From Massilia pinisoli (GTDB lineage Bacteria > Pseudomonadota > Gammaproteobacteria > Burkholderiales > Burkholderiaceae_D): a DNA stretch of 64,000 bases. Shown here piece by piece: positions 28,479-38,639 of this stretch; within the stretch, counting starts at the first letter, position 1; each line of letters starts with the position of its first letter. The notes beneath the pieces are model-generated. The model ran no database searches. It had not been told where the DNA came from and saw only the letters and a program-made list of their open reading frames with translations. Location: contig NZ_JANUGW010000007.1 in the NCBI RefSeq assembly GCF_024753285.1, positions 1-64,000 of the forward strand, in the 5' to 3' direction. The translations under genes were made by a program, and so were the position numbers.

Positions 28479-28818
28479 GATAAACCGATGAGTTGAAAAC
28501 GAGCTTTTCGAACTTATCAGTTATTGCCTCATTGCACTGTGCGGTAGCGCACAGTTCTACCCGTGGAGGATGGGGTAGCCGGGCCGGGGCCGTCATGCGC
28601 TGCCGAATGTCTTCATACCTCGCGCCAACTCCCTATTATTTTTTAATAAGGATTTTATCGAACAGTCGTAAGCGTCGCGGCTCCCCGGACAGCCTTATAT
28701 TGCGCAGCCCGTACTTTTCCTTCCGAGCGCCCTTGCCATACGTCAGAGCTCCTACTTTTCGGCACGACATACTCGTCGAAAGCAGCGTGGTCTTTGCCGA
28801 TGAGACAAGGAGGATCCT
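28479..28818. other. Intergenic region with a small hairpin
   Basis: This is 340 bp without a supported gene. It contains a perfect 8-bp stem with a 4-base loop at 28536-28555 (ACTGTGCG pairing with CGCACAGT) and an AT-rich patch near 28640-28670 suitable for a promoter of the rightward lipoprotein gene. AGGAGG at 28809-28814 is the ribosome site of that gene. Confidence 0.5.
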
Positions 28819-31213
28819 ATGTGGGGAACTACAGTTCGAACGGTTCGGGAAAGCGTTCTGCAGACGGTGGCACGGAGGTTTGCAACTGCGTTGCGAGCAT
28901 TAGATGAATTCCCTTGTCGGCGCGGGTTCATCGCTCTTGCGGCGCTGGCCACGCTGACTGCCTGCGGCGGAGACGACAGAGTCGCAACGCCAAAGAATCT
29001 TTTGTACCAGCAGCCGCCGGCGCAACTCGTCGGAGATCCGATCCCGCAACTCGAACCGACTGTCGAAGGGACTGTCGATGCCCATTCCGTGTCGCCGTCG
29101 CTGCCGGATGGATTGACGATCGATGCCAAGACCGACGTCATTTCCGGCACGCCGAACGAGGAGGTCGATGCAAAGTCCTATGTGGTGACTGCGACCAACA
29201 AGGGCGGCAGTACATCGTTCACACTACAGTTTTCGTTCAGCGAGGGGGAACACACGGAGGCGGTTTCCCCAGGTAATGTGACGCTTGTTTCCGTCGACCC
29301 CAGCAAGCCGGTGGGGCTCGCTACGCCATTGCGATTCGACGTGACCGGTACGCAGATAAACTGCCACGAAGGAAGGCGTCAGCGTGTTCAATGGCGGCAC
29401 CCAGGTGCCGTTGTCTGATATCGACGTGCAAGGAAACAGCATCATCGTGTCGACCGCGCTGCAAGACGGACGCAACGACATCGTACTGCTGGCAAGCGAC
29501 ACCCAGAACCGGGCGCTGAGTTTCAAGACCACGCTGTGGGCCGGGGCCCATACGCTGACTGTCGTCGTGGTGAATCCCGACGGCTCGGTGCCGGATCAGG
29601 CGGACGTCGGCGTCGCCATCATGGACGCGCAGGGCCTGGTGAGCCAGCAGAGCACCACGAACGGTCAGCTGACACTTGAGAATTTACCTGACCGCACGAT
29701 TCAACTGAACGCTAAGTCCGGAAGCAATCTCACCGCGACCTTGACCACCGTGGGCACGGCCGGAAACGTACAGCTCAAGCTGCAAGGATTCAATACGCCC
29801 AGCTCGATCGACAACAACGACTTCAGCCAGGGCACGTCTGGATGGGATGGCAGCAAGAGCGGCGTATTAAGCATTGTGCCGCACGTGGAAGAGATCGTCC
29901 CCGTCGGGCAATCGTCCACTGCGAAACCGGCGTCGCAGACTGTGGCCGGAGCCGCAAATCGACTGCTTTTGTGGCAGGCAATGAAAAGCGCGCAGGCCGG
30001 CGCTAGCGACTTGAACGCAATCCGCGCCCGCGCGCTCGCGGGTGCCGCGGCGGACACGGACCTCATGCTGACAACGTCGGGTGAGGGCCCGTCGTCGGTG
30101 TCCCGGACTTTCGTCGTGCCTCCCGGAAATTCGACGGTCACGATCCGCTACCGATTCATCACGAGCGAGGTGCCAGGCGGCTACTTCGGAAGCAAATACA
30201 ACGATTCCTACTCCGTCCAGGTTCGCAGCCAGGCCGGTGGAGGCATGGCGTCGGACGCTAACAGCATGAACAGCATGGGACTCGCAGCGTTCGACGCCAA
30301 TGGTTCTACCAAATGGCGCGTGCTCACGCTGCCGGTGTCGTCGCAAGGGGACACCGTACAGGTCGACGCGACCGTGACCAACGTTGGCGATGGTTTGCTC
30401 GACTCTCAGGTGGTGGTCGATTTCGTCGGGGTCGACAAGCTGGCCGTGACCACCGACCTTGCCTCCGCGTGCGTGAACCAGACGGTCACATTCCACGCAA
30501 CCGGCGACTCGGCGAATTTGGCTGCCTGGAGCGGCGGAGACTCGCCGGCGACGGGGGCAGGCAGCACGTTCAAGACGCGTTTCACGGCAAAAGGCGACTT
30601 CCAGGTCACAGCTACGGCTAAGAGCAGCTCCGCACAGCAATCCGTGCACATCAAGGAGTCGAGCGGTGCCGCATGGGTCGCCAAGTTTCCGACCAGCACA
30701 TCACTGACAGACCTGGCACCTGGATTCCAGGCTAACGCGACCAATTTCTACAATGCCTTGCAAACCGCAGGCGCCAGTGTTGCCATCTCGGCGACGTACC
30801 GCCCGCCCGAACGCGCTTTCCTGATGCACTACGCCTGGGAGATCGCGAAGAACGGCTTCGATCCGGCTAACGTGCCCGAGTATGGAGGCATCGATATCTG
30901 CTGGGTGCATCACAACGCCGATGGGGAAGTGGATGCGCAGGCATCGAAGGCGGCTGCGCAGGCCATGGTCAACGGGTACCATATGGCACATGCCGCAGCC
31001 CTGCAGTCCCAGCACACGCAACGCCAGGCAGTGGACATGACCATCACATGGTCGAACACCCTGACGATCAGGGCGGCTGACGGTAACAATGTGACGATTT
31101 CGACGACGCCACGTACTGGCGCGGGCAATACGGATCTGCAGACTGTGGGCGCCGGCTATGGAGTCTTGAAACTGACCAGCGACGCGCCCCATTGGTCGGC
31201 AAACGGACACTGA
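28819..31213 (+). pseudogene. Ig-like lipoprotein with M15-type peptidase-like C-terminus, frameshifted
   Basis: Two overlapping frames make one gene. The first (28819-29418) has a ribosome site AGGAGG, a lipoprotein signal (LTACGGD) and a putative Ig domain (SLPDGLTIDAKTDVISGTP). At about 29362 one extra base shifts the frame: removing it joins VTGTQIN to ATKEGVSVFNGG and continues to 31213, for about 797 residues. The second part has beta-sandwich repeats and ends with an M15-peptidase-like domain: ATYRPPERA, SQHTQRQAVDM (zinc-type His and Asp) and DAPHWSANGH (third His). Such enzymes cut peptidoglycan peptides. The shift may be a real mutation or an assembly error; the downstream frame is otherwise intact. 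Confidence 0.7.
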
Positions 31214-31225
31214 AGCGGACAAGCA

Positions 31226-32083
31226 ATGTACCGATCGGAACAACAATGCATGCATCGGCGGCCGCAGCACGCAGCCGCGCACGGATCGAGGGCGTTGCTT
31301 GCCGGCGCTCTCTGCGTCGCATGGAGTGCAGTCGCCATGTCGCCCCCTGCGGGAGCTGCGGCCCTTTCCCGGGCCGGCGCTGCCGCCGCCTCCGCGAGCG
31401 CCGCGGAGGCGCGGCTGGCGCGCGGTCACCTCGATAAGCTGAGCATCCTGGCGAAGACACATGCCGACGAGGCGCTGTGTGCCGTGATCTCATCTTCCGA
31501 ACAACTGCAGCAAGCCATTGGCGAAGAGTTCCAGCAGCGACGGGACAAGATATACGAGCGCTCCCCGGACGATGTGGCTGCCCTGAAGCGCCTGGACGTG
31601 GATGTTGCCGGAGCGGCGGACCGGCTGCCGGGTGTCGGCCTGAGCGTAGGGGCGGAGACCATTTACCATTACGTCAGGTACGACGCACTGTCGCTCTATG
31701 CGCCGCATGGTTCGCCAGCCGCGCGCGCCCTCCGGCTTGTCGGCGGCATCTGGCCCGATCCGTCCGGAAGCCCCGTTTCTTTTGAGCCCAGCACCGATGT
31801 CGCCGGCTGCTGGCGTCCTTCCGCAGTCGTGACTGCTCTGCGTGCGCTTGCAGGCGTGTGGCTTTCAGTTCCAGCCTGCCTGAAGTCCCAGCTGCGGCCG
31901 AAACTGGTGGCGCTCCAGGACGATCTTACGGGAGCGACGTGCTATTGCGATGACAAGGAAAAGACAGCAGTGGCTCTTGGAGAAATCGGCACGCTGAGAA
32001 AGGTGTTTACCGGGGCCGGGACGGCGCCCCCGGCTGCAGGAGGCGAACTGCCGCGACAGGATCGCTCGTATTCGTGTCGTTGA
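31226..32083 (+). CDS. Exported hypothetical protein next to the M15-like lipoprotein
   Basis: This 285-residue protein is unrecognised. A signal-like hydrophobic stretch (residues about 22-45, ALLAGALCVAWSAVAM) follows a basic N-terminus; the true start may be the second Met, at residue 9. The mature part is Ala-rich and helical, with six or so Cys residues (e.g. CYCDDKEK). It begins 12 bp after the M15-like gene in the same direction, so the two are probably cotranscribed. A partner, adaptor or protective role is possible but unproven. Confidence 0.6.
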   Translation: MYRSEQQCMHRRPQHAAAHGSRALLAGALCVAWSAVAMSPPAGAAALSRAGAAAASASAAEARLARGHLDKLSILAKTHADEALCAVISSSEQLQQAIGEEFQQRRDKIYERSPDDVAALKRLDVDVAGAADRLPGVGLSVGAETIYHYVRYDALSLYAPHGSPAARALRLVGGIWPDPSGSPVSFEPSTDVAGCWRPSAVVTALRALAGVWLSVPACLKSQLRPKLVALQDDLTGATCYCDDKEKTAVALGEIGTLRKVFTGAGTAPPAAGGELPRQDRSYSCR

Positions 32084-32198
32084 CGATGCCCGGCCGTCTC
32101 CAGCAAGGCATTCAAAAGCATCGCTACCCAGTACTGTCGACAGCGTTGTCCTCCATGCGCGCCCGGTAACGCACCGCCTTCAACGCCTCGACGTGCAA

Positions 32199-33437
32199 TC
32201 AGACCACCGACCCCAGCTTGAAGATAGGCAGATACATCGCGACGACGAGGCCGCCGATCAGCACGCCCAGGATGACCATGATCATCGGCTCCATCAGCGA
32301 CGACAGCGATTTGACGGCCTCGTCCACTTCTTCCTCGTAGAAGTCGGCCACCTTGCCCAACATGCCGTCCAGCGCGCCGGATTCCTCGCCGATCGAGACC
32401 ATCTGCGTCACCATATTCGGGAAGACATTGGCATTCTGCATGGCGACCGTCAGGCTCGTGCCGGTGCTCACTTCCGTCTGGATCTTTTTCGTCGCGTCCA
32501 GGTAGACGTTGTTGCCGGACGCGCCGCCGACGGAGTCGAGCGCCTCGACGAGGGGCACGCCGGCCGCGAACATCGTCGCCAGCGTTCGGGTCCAGCGCGC
32601 GATCGTTGCTTTGCGCACCACGTCACCGAACACGGGGATGCGCAGCAGCACGCGGTCCATCGTCTGTTGCATCTTCAGCGACCGGCGCCAGGTCTGGAAG
32701 AAGAAGTACAACGACGCGAAGATCGAACCGAAGATGAGGTACCACCACTGCACGACGAAGTCGGAGATGCCCATCACGATCAAGGTCGGGGCCGGCAGGT
32801 TGGCGCCGAAGCTGGAGAACACCGACTTGAACGCGGGCACCACCCAGATCATGATGACGGCGGTGACGATGAACGCGATGGCGATGATGGCGCACGGGTA
32901 CATCAGCGCGCCCTTGATCTTGCTCTTCAGCGCAAGCGTCTTTTCCTTGTAGATCGCCAAGCGCGTCAGCAGGTCTTCCAGGATACCGGCCTGCTCGCCG
33001 GCGCCCACGAGATTGCAGAACAGCGGGTCGAAGTACAGCGGGTATTTGCGGAAGGCGTTGTTCAGGCTCGTGCCCGTCTCGATGTCGGCGCGCAGGTCCA
33101 TGATCAGCTTGGACATCGACGGGTTCGCATGGCCCTTGCCGACGATGTCGAACGATTGCAGCAGCGGCACGCCGGCCTTCATCATCGTGGCCAGCTGGCG
33201 CGTGAACAAGGTGAGATCCTTGTCCTGGATCTTCTTGCCGCTGCGATAAACCTTCTTCTTGACCTTCGTGACCATGATGCCCTGGCGGCGCAGGGTCACG
33301 TTCACGATGGTTTCGCCGCCCGCGCGCATTTCTCCGCGCACGGTCTTGCCGGTCTTGTCCTTGCCTTCCCAGGCGAAGATGTGTTCCTTGACCTGGGTGC
33401 TGGCGGCGCGGCGCGCCGGGACGGATGTCGTTGCCAT
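32199..33437 (-). CDS. pilC: Type IV pilus inner-membrane platform protein PilC
   Basis: PilC anchors the pilus assembly and retraction ATPases in the inner membrane. The 412-residue protein has the two T2SSF domains (about 80-200 and 285-405), each beginning with a pattern such as LFTRQLATMMKAGVPLLQSF or WTRTLATMFAAGVPLVEAL, and three membrane helices. It starts 9 bp after the pilB stop. The gene that normally comes next, pilD, is displaced by 9.6 kb. Confidence 0.96.
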   Translation of the reverse strand: MATTSVPARRAASTQVKEHIFAWEGKDKTGKTVRGEMRAGGETIVNVTLRRQGIMVTKVKKKVYRSGKKIQDKDLTLFTRQLATMMKAGVPLLQSFDIVGKGHANPSMSKLIMDLRADIETGTSLNNAFRKYPLYFDPLFCNLVGAGEQAGILEDLLTRLAIYKEKTLALKSKIKGALMYPCAIIAIAFIVTAVIMIWVVPAFKSVFSSFGANLPAPTLIVMGISDFVVQWWYLIFGSIFASLYFFFQTWRRSLKMQQTMDRVLLRIPVFGDVVRKATIARWTRTLATMFAAGVPLVEALDSVGGASGNNVYLDATKKIQTEVSTGTSLTVAMQNANVFPNMVTQMVSIGEESGALDGMLGKVADFYEEEVDEAVKSLSSLMEPMIMVILGVLIGGLVVAMYLPIFKLGSVV

Positions 33438-33446
33438 AGTGGATCC

Positions 33447-35180
33447 TTATTCGTTCGTGCAGCCGAGCACTTCTTCGAGACTGGTCAGGCCTTGCTTGAC
33501 CTTCAGGAGGCCGGACCGGCGCAGCGAGTTCACGCCGTCGGCCTCGGCCTGGGCGGCGATCTGCATCGCGTTGCCGTGCCCAAGGATCAGCGCTTCGATC
33601 GCCGGTGAGATGGGCATGATCTGGTAGATACCCACGCGCCCCTTGTAGCCGGAGCCGAGGCAGCGTTCGCAGCCGATGGGGCCGTACGGCTTCCAGTCGC
33701 CGTCGAGGTCGCTGTCGCGGAAGCCGGCCGCCTTCAGCGTGTCGCGCCCGATCTCGAGCGGCTGCTTGCACGTGCACAGGCGGCGCGCGAGGCGTTGCGC
33801 CGTGATCAGGATGACGGACGACGCGATGTTAAACGGCGCCACGCCCATGTTCATCAGGCGGGTCAAGGTCGACGGCGCGTCGTTCGTGTGCAAGGTGGAA
33901 AACACCATGTGGCCCGTCTGCGCCGCCTTGATGGCGATGTCGGCCGTTTCCAGGTCGCGGATCTCGCCGACCATGATGATGTCCGGGTCCTGGCGCAGGA
34001 ACGCCTTCAGCGCGACGGGGAACGTGAGGCCCGCCTTGTCGTTGACGTTGACCTGGTTCACGCCCGGCAGGTTGATCTCGGCCGGATCTTCCGCCGTCGA
34101 GATGTTGATGCCCGGCTTGTTCAGCAGGTTCAGGCAGCTGTACAGCGACACCGTCTTGCCGGAACCCGTCGGGCCCGTCACGAGCACCATGCCGTACGGA
34201 CGGGTGATGGCGTCGATCAGCAGCGCCTTCTGGTCGGGGTCGTAGCCGAGCGCGTCGATGCCCATCTGGGCCTGCGTCGCGTCGAGGATACGCATCACGG
34301 TCTTCTCGCCGAACAGCGTGGGCAACGTGCTGACGCGGAAGTCGATGGTCTTCGTGGGCGATAGCACGAGGCGCATGCGGCCGTCCTGCGGGACGCGCTT
34401 TTCCGAGATGTCGAGCTTGGCCAGCACCTTGATGCGCGACACGAGCTTGTCGCGGATCGACAGCGGCGGGGCCAGATGGTCGCGCAGCACGCCGTCCACG
34501 CGCAGGCGGATGCGGTACTGCTTTTCGTACGGTTCGAAGTGGATGTCGGACGCGCCCAGGTTGATCGCGTCCATCAAGACCTTGTTCAGGAAGCGCACGA
34601 TGGGCGCGTCCTCGACTTCGGCGGCGGCCGCGGCCGCTTCCTGGCCCTGCGGCGGCGGTTCCTCGTCGGCGAATTCGATGTCGCCTTCCTCTCCGACGAG
34701 CTCGCTCAAGTCCTGGTCGGCGCTCTTGGCGAGGTTGGCCAGCAGCGCGAGCAGCGCGTCGTGCGCGACGATCACCGGTTCGACCGTCGATTCGCTCTGG
34801 AACTTGATCTGGTCGAGTGCCTGCGTGTTCGTCGGATCGGACAGCGCCACCGACATCTTGTTGCCGCGCCGCGCCAGCGCCACGACGCGCTGGGCCTGCA
34901 TCAGCTTCGGGTCGATCGCGTTGACGGGCAGGCAGTCGGGGCTGAACGACGCGAGGTCGAGCAGCGGATAGCCGAACGTCTCGGCGCAGAAGGCGGCCAG
35001 TGAGCGGGGATCGATGGTGCCGCTGCCGAGCAAGGTATCGATGAACCCGACCTTGTCGGCGGACGCCTTCTTTTGCAGCACGTCCGCCTGTGGGGGCGTG
35101 AGCCGTCCGGCCTGCAGCAGGGCACGCGCCAACCCGGGCAACGCGGTGCCAGGGGTGGTGTTGGGGAGGACTGCTGCCAT
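33447..35180 (-). CDS. pilB: Type IV pilus assembly ATPase PilB
   Basis: PilB powers pilus extension. From ATG 35180 it is 577 residues, the usual size. The N-terminal MshEN-like domain (about 1-150) is followed by the GSPII_E core: Walker A GPTGSGKT at 336-343, the Asp box STAEDPAE, Walker B IIMVGEIRD, the His box STLHTNDAPS and a zinc site CTC...CERC. Its start lies upstream of pilC in one transcript. The 247 bp before it contain a plausible minus-strand TTGACC box with 17-bp spacing to a weak -10. Confidence 0.96.
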   Translation of the reverse strand: MAAVLPNTTPGTALPGLARALLQAGRLTPPQADVLQKKASADKVGFIDTLLGSGTIDPRSLAAFCAETFGYPLLDLASFSPDCLPVNAIDPKLMQAQRVVALARRGNKMSVALSDPTNTQALDQIKFQSESTVEPVIVAHDALLALLANLAKSADQDLSELVGEEGDIEFADEEPPPQGQEAAAAAAEVEDAPIVRFLNKVLMDAINLGASDIHFEPYEKQYRIRLRVDGVLRDHLAPPLSIRDKLVSRIKVLAKLDISEKRVPQDGRMRLVLSPTKTIDFRVSTLPTLFGEKTVMRILDATQAQMGIDALGYDPDQKALLIDAITRPYGMVLVTGPTGSGKTVSLYSCLNLLNKPGINISTAEDPAEINLPGVNQVNVNDKAGLTFPVALKAFLRQDPDIIMVGEIRDLETADIAIKAAQTGHMVFSTLHTNDAPSTLTRLMNMGVAPFNIASSVILITAQRLARRLCTCKQPLEIGRDTLKAAGFRDSDLDGDWKPYGPIGCERCLGSGYKGRVGIYQIMPISPAIEALILGHGNAMQIAAQAEADGVNSLRRSGLLKVKQGLTSLEEVLGCTNE

Positions 35181-35427
35181 ATGGTTAAGGTCGGAAGGGC
35201 GACAAGAAGCCGGACAGGGCGGACGGTCCCGGCGGATGTTCTCGATGATGCCCGTAGGCATTAAATCGGTCAAGAGTTTGTCGTGGGGAAAGAGGTATAC
35301 ATACCACGTGGACGAAGTGGCATGTAACCGAAGAGCAATGCCGGGTCGACAACATCGTTATTCCTCGTGCAAGAACAAGGGCTTACCGCCGGATCGTGAC
35401 CGGCGGCGCTGGGCCGGCGACGCCCGA

Positions 35428-36735
35428 TCAGGCGGCCAGCCAGCGTTTGACCGCGACCGGCCGCAACAGTTTCACGACCTTGATGGCCTGGTTCTGCACT
35501 TGCACGACTTCGATCACACAGTTGCCGATCTTGAAGGCGATGGGGAATTCCGGAATCTCCTGCAACCGTTCCAGCAGCAGGCCGTTGACGGTCTTCGGGC
35601 CGTCGAGGGGGAGGTCGAGGCCGAGCTTCTTGTTGATGTCGCGCAGCGGCGTCGTACCCTCGAGCAGCACCTCGCCCTGCGCATCCCACGCCATCGCCTC
35701 GCTGCGCGCCGCGCCCGGGGTCGACGTCGTGAAGTCGCCGATCATTTCCTCGATGATGTCCTCGAGCGTGACGAGGCCCTGCACCTCGCCGTACTCGTCG
35801 ACGATGATGCCCAGGCGCTCCTTGTTTTCCTGGAAATACTGGAGCTGCGTGAAGACGCCCGTGTCTTGCGGAATGAAATAGGGCTCCGTCAACAGTTCGC
35901 GGAAATGCTCCGTCGTGAGGTCGTCTTCCTCGTTCAGCAGCGCGACGGCCTTGCGCACGTGCAGGATGCCGACGATCCGATTGATCTCGCCTTCGTACAC
36001 GGGCAGCTTGTTGTGGTAGCAGGTGGTCAGCTCGGCCTTCAATTCCTCGACGGGCAGCGCGAGGTTCAGCGCCTCGATCTGGCTGCGGGGCGTCATGATG
36101 TCCTCGACGGAGATCTTTTCCAGGTCGAACAGGTTCAAGAGAATGCTCTTGTGCTTTTGCGGGATGTAGCTGCCGGCCTCCAGCACGACGGAGCGCAATT
36201 CTTCGGGCGACAGGCGCTGCTGGGCGTCCGCGTGACCGACGCCCACGCCGCGGATGCGCAGCAGGCGCAGCAGGCCGTTGACGAACAGGTTGACGAACCA
36301 GATCGCGGGTTTCGCCACTTTCATCAGCGGCCGCAGCACGAAGCTGGAACCGAGCGAGATGCGCTCCGGGTACGTGGCGCCGATGATCTTCGGCGAGATT
36401 TCCGCGAACACGATCAGCAGGAAGGCGACGACGGCCGTCGCGATCGTGATCACGCTTTCCTCGTGGCCGAAGAACAGGATGGCGATCGCGGTGACGAGCG
36501 CCGTCGCCATCGCGTTGATCAGCGTGTTGGCGATGAGCACGAGGGACAGCAGCTTGTCCGTGCGGTCCAGCAGCCACAAGGTGGTGATGGCGCCGCGATT
36601 GCCCCGTTGCGCGAGATGGCGCAGGCGATATTTATTGGCCGCCATCAGGGCGGTTTCCGCCATCGCGAAGAAGGCCGAACAAAGGATCAGAAGCGCGAGT
36701 GCGAGGATGAGCACCCAGAGTGGTACGGTTTCCAA
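35428..36735 (-). CDS. HlyC/CorC (CNNM and CBS) family transporter-like protein
   Basis: This 435-residue membrane protein has an N-terminal DUF21/CNNM domain with about four helices (LILCSAFFAMAETALMAAN, IVFAEISPKIIGA), a CBS pair (about 205-330, with EDIMTPRSQIEAL and GLVTLEDIIEEMIGD) and a C-terminal CorC_HlyC domain. Family members take part in magnesium or cobalt efflux. It is the last gene of a three-gene leftward run with the SPFH protein and the stress-like protein. Confidence 0.92.
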   Translation of the reverse strand: METVPLWVLILALALLILCSAFFAMAETALMAANKYRLRHLAQRGNRGAITTLWLLDRTDKLLSLVLIANTLINAMATALVTAIAILFFGHEESVITIATAVVAFLLIVFAEISPKIIGATYPERISLGSSFVLRPLMKVAKPAIWFVNLFVNGLLRLLRIRGVGVGHADAQQRLSPEELRSVVLEAGSYIPQKHKSILLNLFDLEKISVEDIMTPRSQIEALNLALPVEELKAELTTCYHNKLPVYEGEINRIVGILHVRKAVALLNEEDDLTTEHFRELLTEPYFIPQDTGVFTQLQYFQENKERLGIIVDEYGEVQGLVTLEDIIEEMIGDFTTSTPGAARSEAMAWDAQGEVLLEGTTPLRDINKKLGLDLPLDGPKTVNGLLLERLQEIPEFPIAFKIGNCVIEVVQVQNQAIKVVKLLRPVAVKRWLAA

Positions 36736-36772
36736 GGATCACCGTCAAGAATCGTCAGAGGCCGATTCTAAG

Positions 36773-37615
36773 TCAAGGGGAGGGGGCTTGCAAGTTTGGC
36801 CAGACTGGTGCTGCGGACGGGTTCAGGCTGTCGATCATCGAACTCGGGATCAGGATCGTGGCGCCGCGCTCCTTCGTCGTTTCGTAGATGATGTTCATCG
36901 CCCGCAGTTGCAGGGCCTCCGGATGGCCCGCGTACATGCCTGCCGCTTCGACGAACTTCCCCGCGATGGCGGCTTCGGCGGAGCCGAGGATGACCCGTGC
37001 CTGCTTTTCCCGTTCGGCTTGCGCCTGCCGTGACATGGCGTCCTGCAAAACGACGGGGATGGCGACGTCGCGGATTTCCACCGACCCGACGGTGATACCC
37101 CACGGCGCCGTCTTGCGGCCGATGGATTCCTTCAGTTGCGCGTCGGCCTCCTTGCGCTCGGACAGCAGCGCCGCCAGCATCGACATGCCGATCATTTCGC
37201 GCAGCGACGTCTGGGCCACCCGGTCGATCGCCTCGCGGTAGTTCGTGATCGCCAGCGCGGCTTTCTCGGCGTCGTGCACGTGCCAGAAGATGATGGCGTC
37301 GACGTTGACGGGGACGGTGTCCTTCGTCAACGCCTGCTCGGCATTGAAGGCCGTCGTCTGGATCCGCCCGTCGATGACGGCCACGACGTTGTCGATGACG
37401 GGCACGATGGCGAACAGCCCGGCACCCTTGACGCTGTGGAGTTTCCCCAGCCTCAAGATGACGAATTTTTGCCACGTGTTGGCCATCTTCAGCGAGAACG
37501 CGAGCAGCACGGCCAGCACGATGAACGGCAATCCGAGCACCGGCGAGACCCAGTAGACGAGGGCCGCGCCGACGCCGAGGCTGACGCAGACCAGGAATGA
37601 TGTGACCGGGTTCAT
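36773..37615 (-). CDS. SPFH/stomatin-like membrane protein
   Basis: This 280-residue protein has two N-terminal hydrophobic segments (about 8-45) and then an SPFH domain (KFVILRLGKLHSVKGAGLFA, then REAIDRVAQTSLREMIGMSM). A helical stretch rich in Ala/Glu (DAMSRQAQAEREKQARVILG) follows. Slipins of this kind oligomerise in membrane microdomains and often modulate partner proteases or transporters. No NfeD-type partner is adjacent; the neighbour is the CorC-like protein, 37 bp on. Confidence 0.9.
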   Translation of the reverse strand: MNPVTSFLVCVSLGVGAALVYWVSPVLGLPFIVLAVLLAFSLKMANTWQKFVILRLGKLHSVKGAGLFAIVPVIDNVVAVIDGRIQTTAFNAEQALTKDTVPVNVDAIIFWHVHDAEKAALAITNYREAIDRVAQTSLREMIGMSMLAALLSERKEADAQLKESIGRKTAPWGITVGSVEIRDVAIPVVLQDAMSRQAQAEREKQARVILGSAEAAIAGKFVEAAGMYAGHPEALQLRAMNIIYETTKERGATILIPSSMIDSLNPSAAPVWPNLQAPSP

Positions 37616-37627
37616 GGCCGGCCGTCG

Positions 37628-38362
37628 TCAATGCCTTGCCCGCTCCCAGCCATGGCGCACGGCCATTTTGACCTTGTCCCACGCCGCCGCCGTACTGCCG
37701 GCATGCCGGCGTTCCCAGTCGCTCTTCAGGACGGGCTCGACGTCTTCCCAGGCCTGTCCCGGGCCCGCCTCGGTGGCATGCATGGCGTCGTCCTGGCGCA
37801 GGTCCGTCGGCGCGTCCGGGATGAAGGCGAGGGCGTCCTCGTCGTCCGGGGCGCTCCATTGTGCGATCGAGCCCAGCGTTTCCCGGTACGTGTTGCCGGC
37901 CGGTGGCGCCGAGGCGTCCTGCGTGCCGAAATAGCGGCTGTCTTCGTGGGGATGGTGTTGCAGCGCGCCGGGCGCGGTGCCTGGCGGATAGCGCCGCCGC
38001 ATCGGGGCGCCTTCCGGTGCCGCACGCGGGGCTGGCGCGTCACGAGTGTCTTCCAGCCCGGCCGGATGGAAACGCGCGATGATGATGGCGGCGCGTTCGG
38101 CGGCCGGATCCGTGTCGGTGGTGAGCGTGACGGCGTGACGGTGCGTCTCGGCATCCTTGTGGTGCAGGGCGCCGAGCAGCCGTGCGGCCGTGTGCCGGAT
38201 CGACGTGGCAACGCCCGTATGGCCCTCGTCGGCGGCCGGTCCTGTCGGCGCGATATCCGAGAGCGCCAGGTCGGCGCTCGGGTAGCCCGAAGCGAGCAAT
38301 TCGTCCAGCGCGTGCTGGGCATCGCTGCGGTGATCGAAGACTGCTTTCAAAGTGTGTCGCAT
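37628..38362 (-). CDS. Hypothetical stress-type protein (general stress protein 17M-like N-terminus)
   Basis: From ATG 38362 (preceded by GGGGG) this is 244 residues. The N-terminus MRHTLKAVFDHRSDAQHALD and ELLASGYPSADLALSDI resemble the ferredoxin-like heat-induced stress domain (GSM17M/YflT type). The rest is hydrophilic, His/Asp/Pro-rich and low-complexity, ending in a Trp-containing repeat (WERRHAGSTAAAWDKV and WERARH). Function is unknown. It is the first gene of the leftward run with the SPFH protein. Confidence 0.7.
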   Translation of the reverse strand: MRHTLKAVFDHRSDAQHALDELLASGYPSADLALSDIAPTGPAADEGHTGVATSIRHTAARLLGALHHKDAETHRHAVTLTTDTDPAAERAAIIIARFHPAGLEDTRDAPAPRAAPEGAPMRRRYPPGTAPGALQHHPHEDSRYFGTQDASAPPAGNTYRETLGSIAQWSAPDDEDALAFIPDAPTDLRQDDAMHATEAGPGQAWEDVEPVLKSDWERRHAGSTAAAWDKVKMAVRHGWERARH

Positions 38363-38639
38363 GATGAACCCCCCGAGGTCTCGTGGCGAAAGGGGGATCA
38401 GCGAGCTGGCCGCTTCAGGCTGCGACCTCGCACGGTACCCTGTACCACGCGCGCCGTGCCGGCGAGTGGCCGTCACCGACGGCCGGGTTCCGTGCGTTGC
38501 CGTTGAATCAGCGCGACCAGACGATGGGTCACTGCGTGCAGTACGGCGCTTGATGATTCAAGCATACTCCGAATAGGGCCAGGGCGCTTGGTTTCCGTTG
38601 CCCTCGAACGGGCGGCACCCGTGCCGGGGTGCCGCTGCG

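Noticed and set aside
35014-36771. A 585-codon plus-strand frame across the pilB start and the CorC-like gene
   Set aside because: It is antisense to two well-supported genes and crosses their intergenic gap; it has no domains and a His/Gln/Arg-rich shadow composition.
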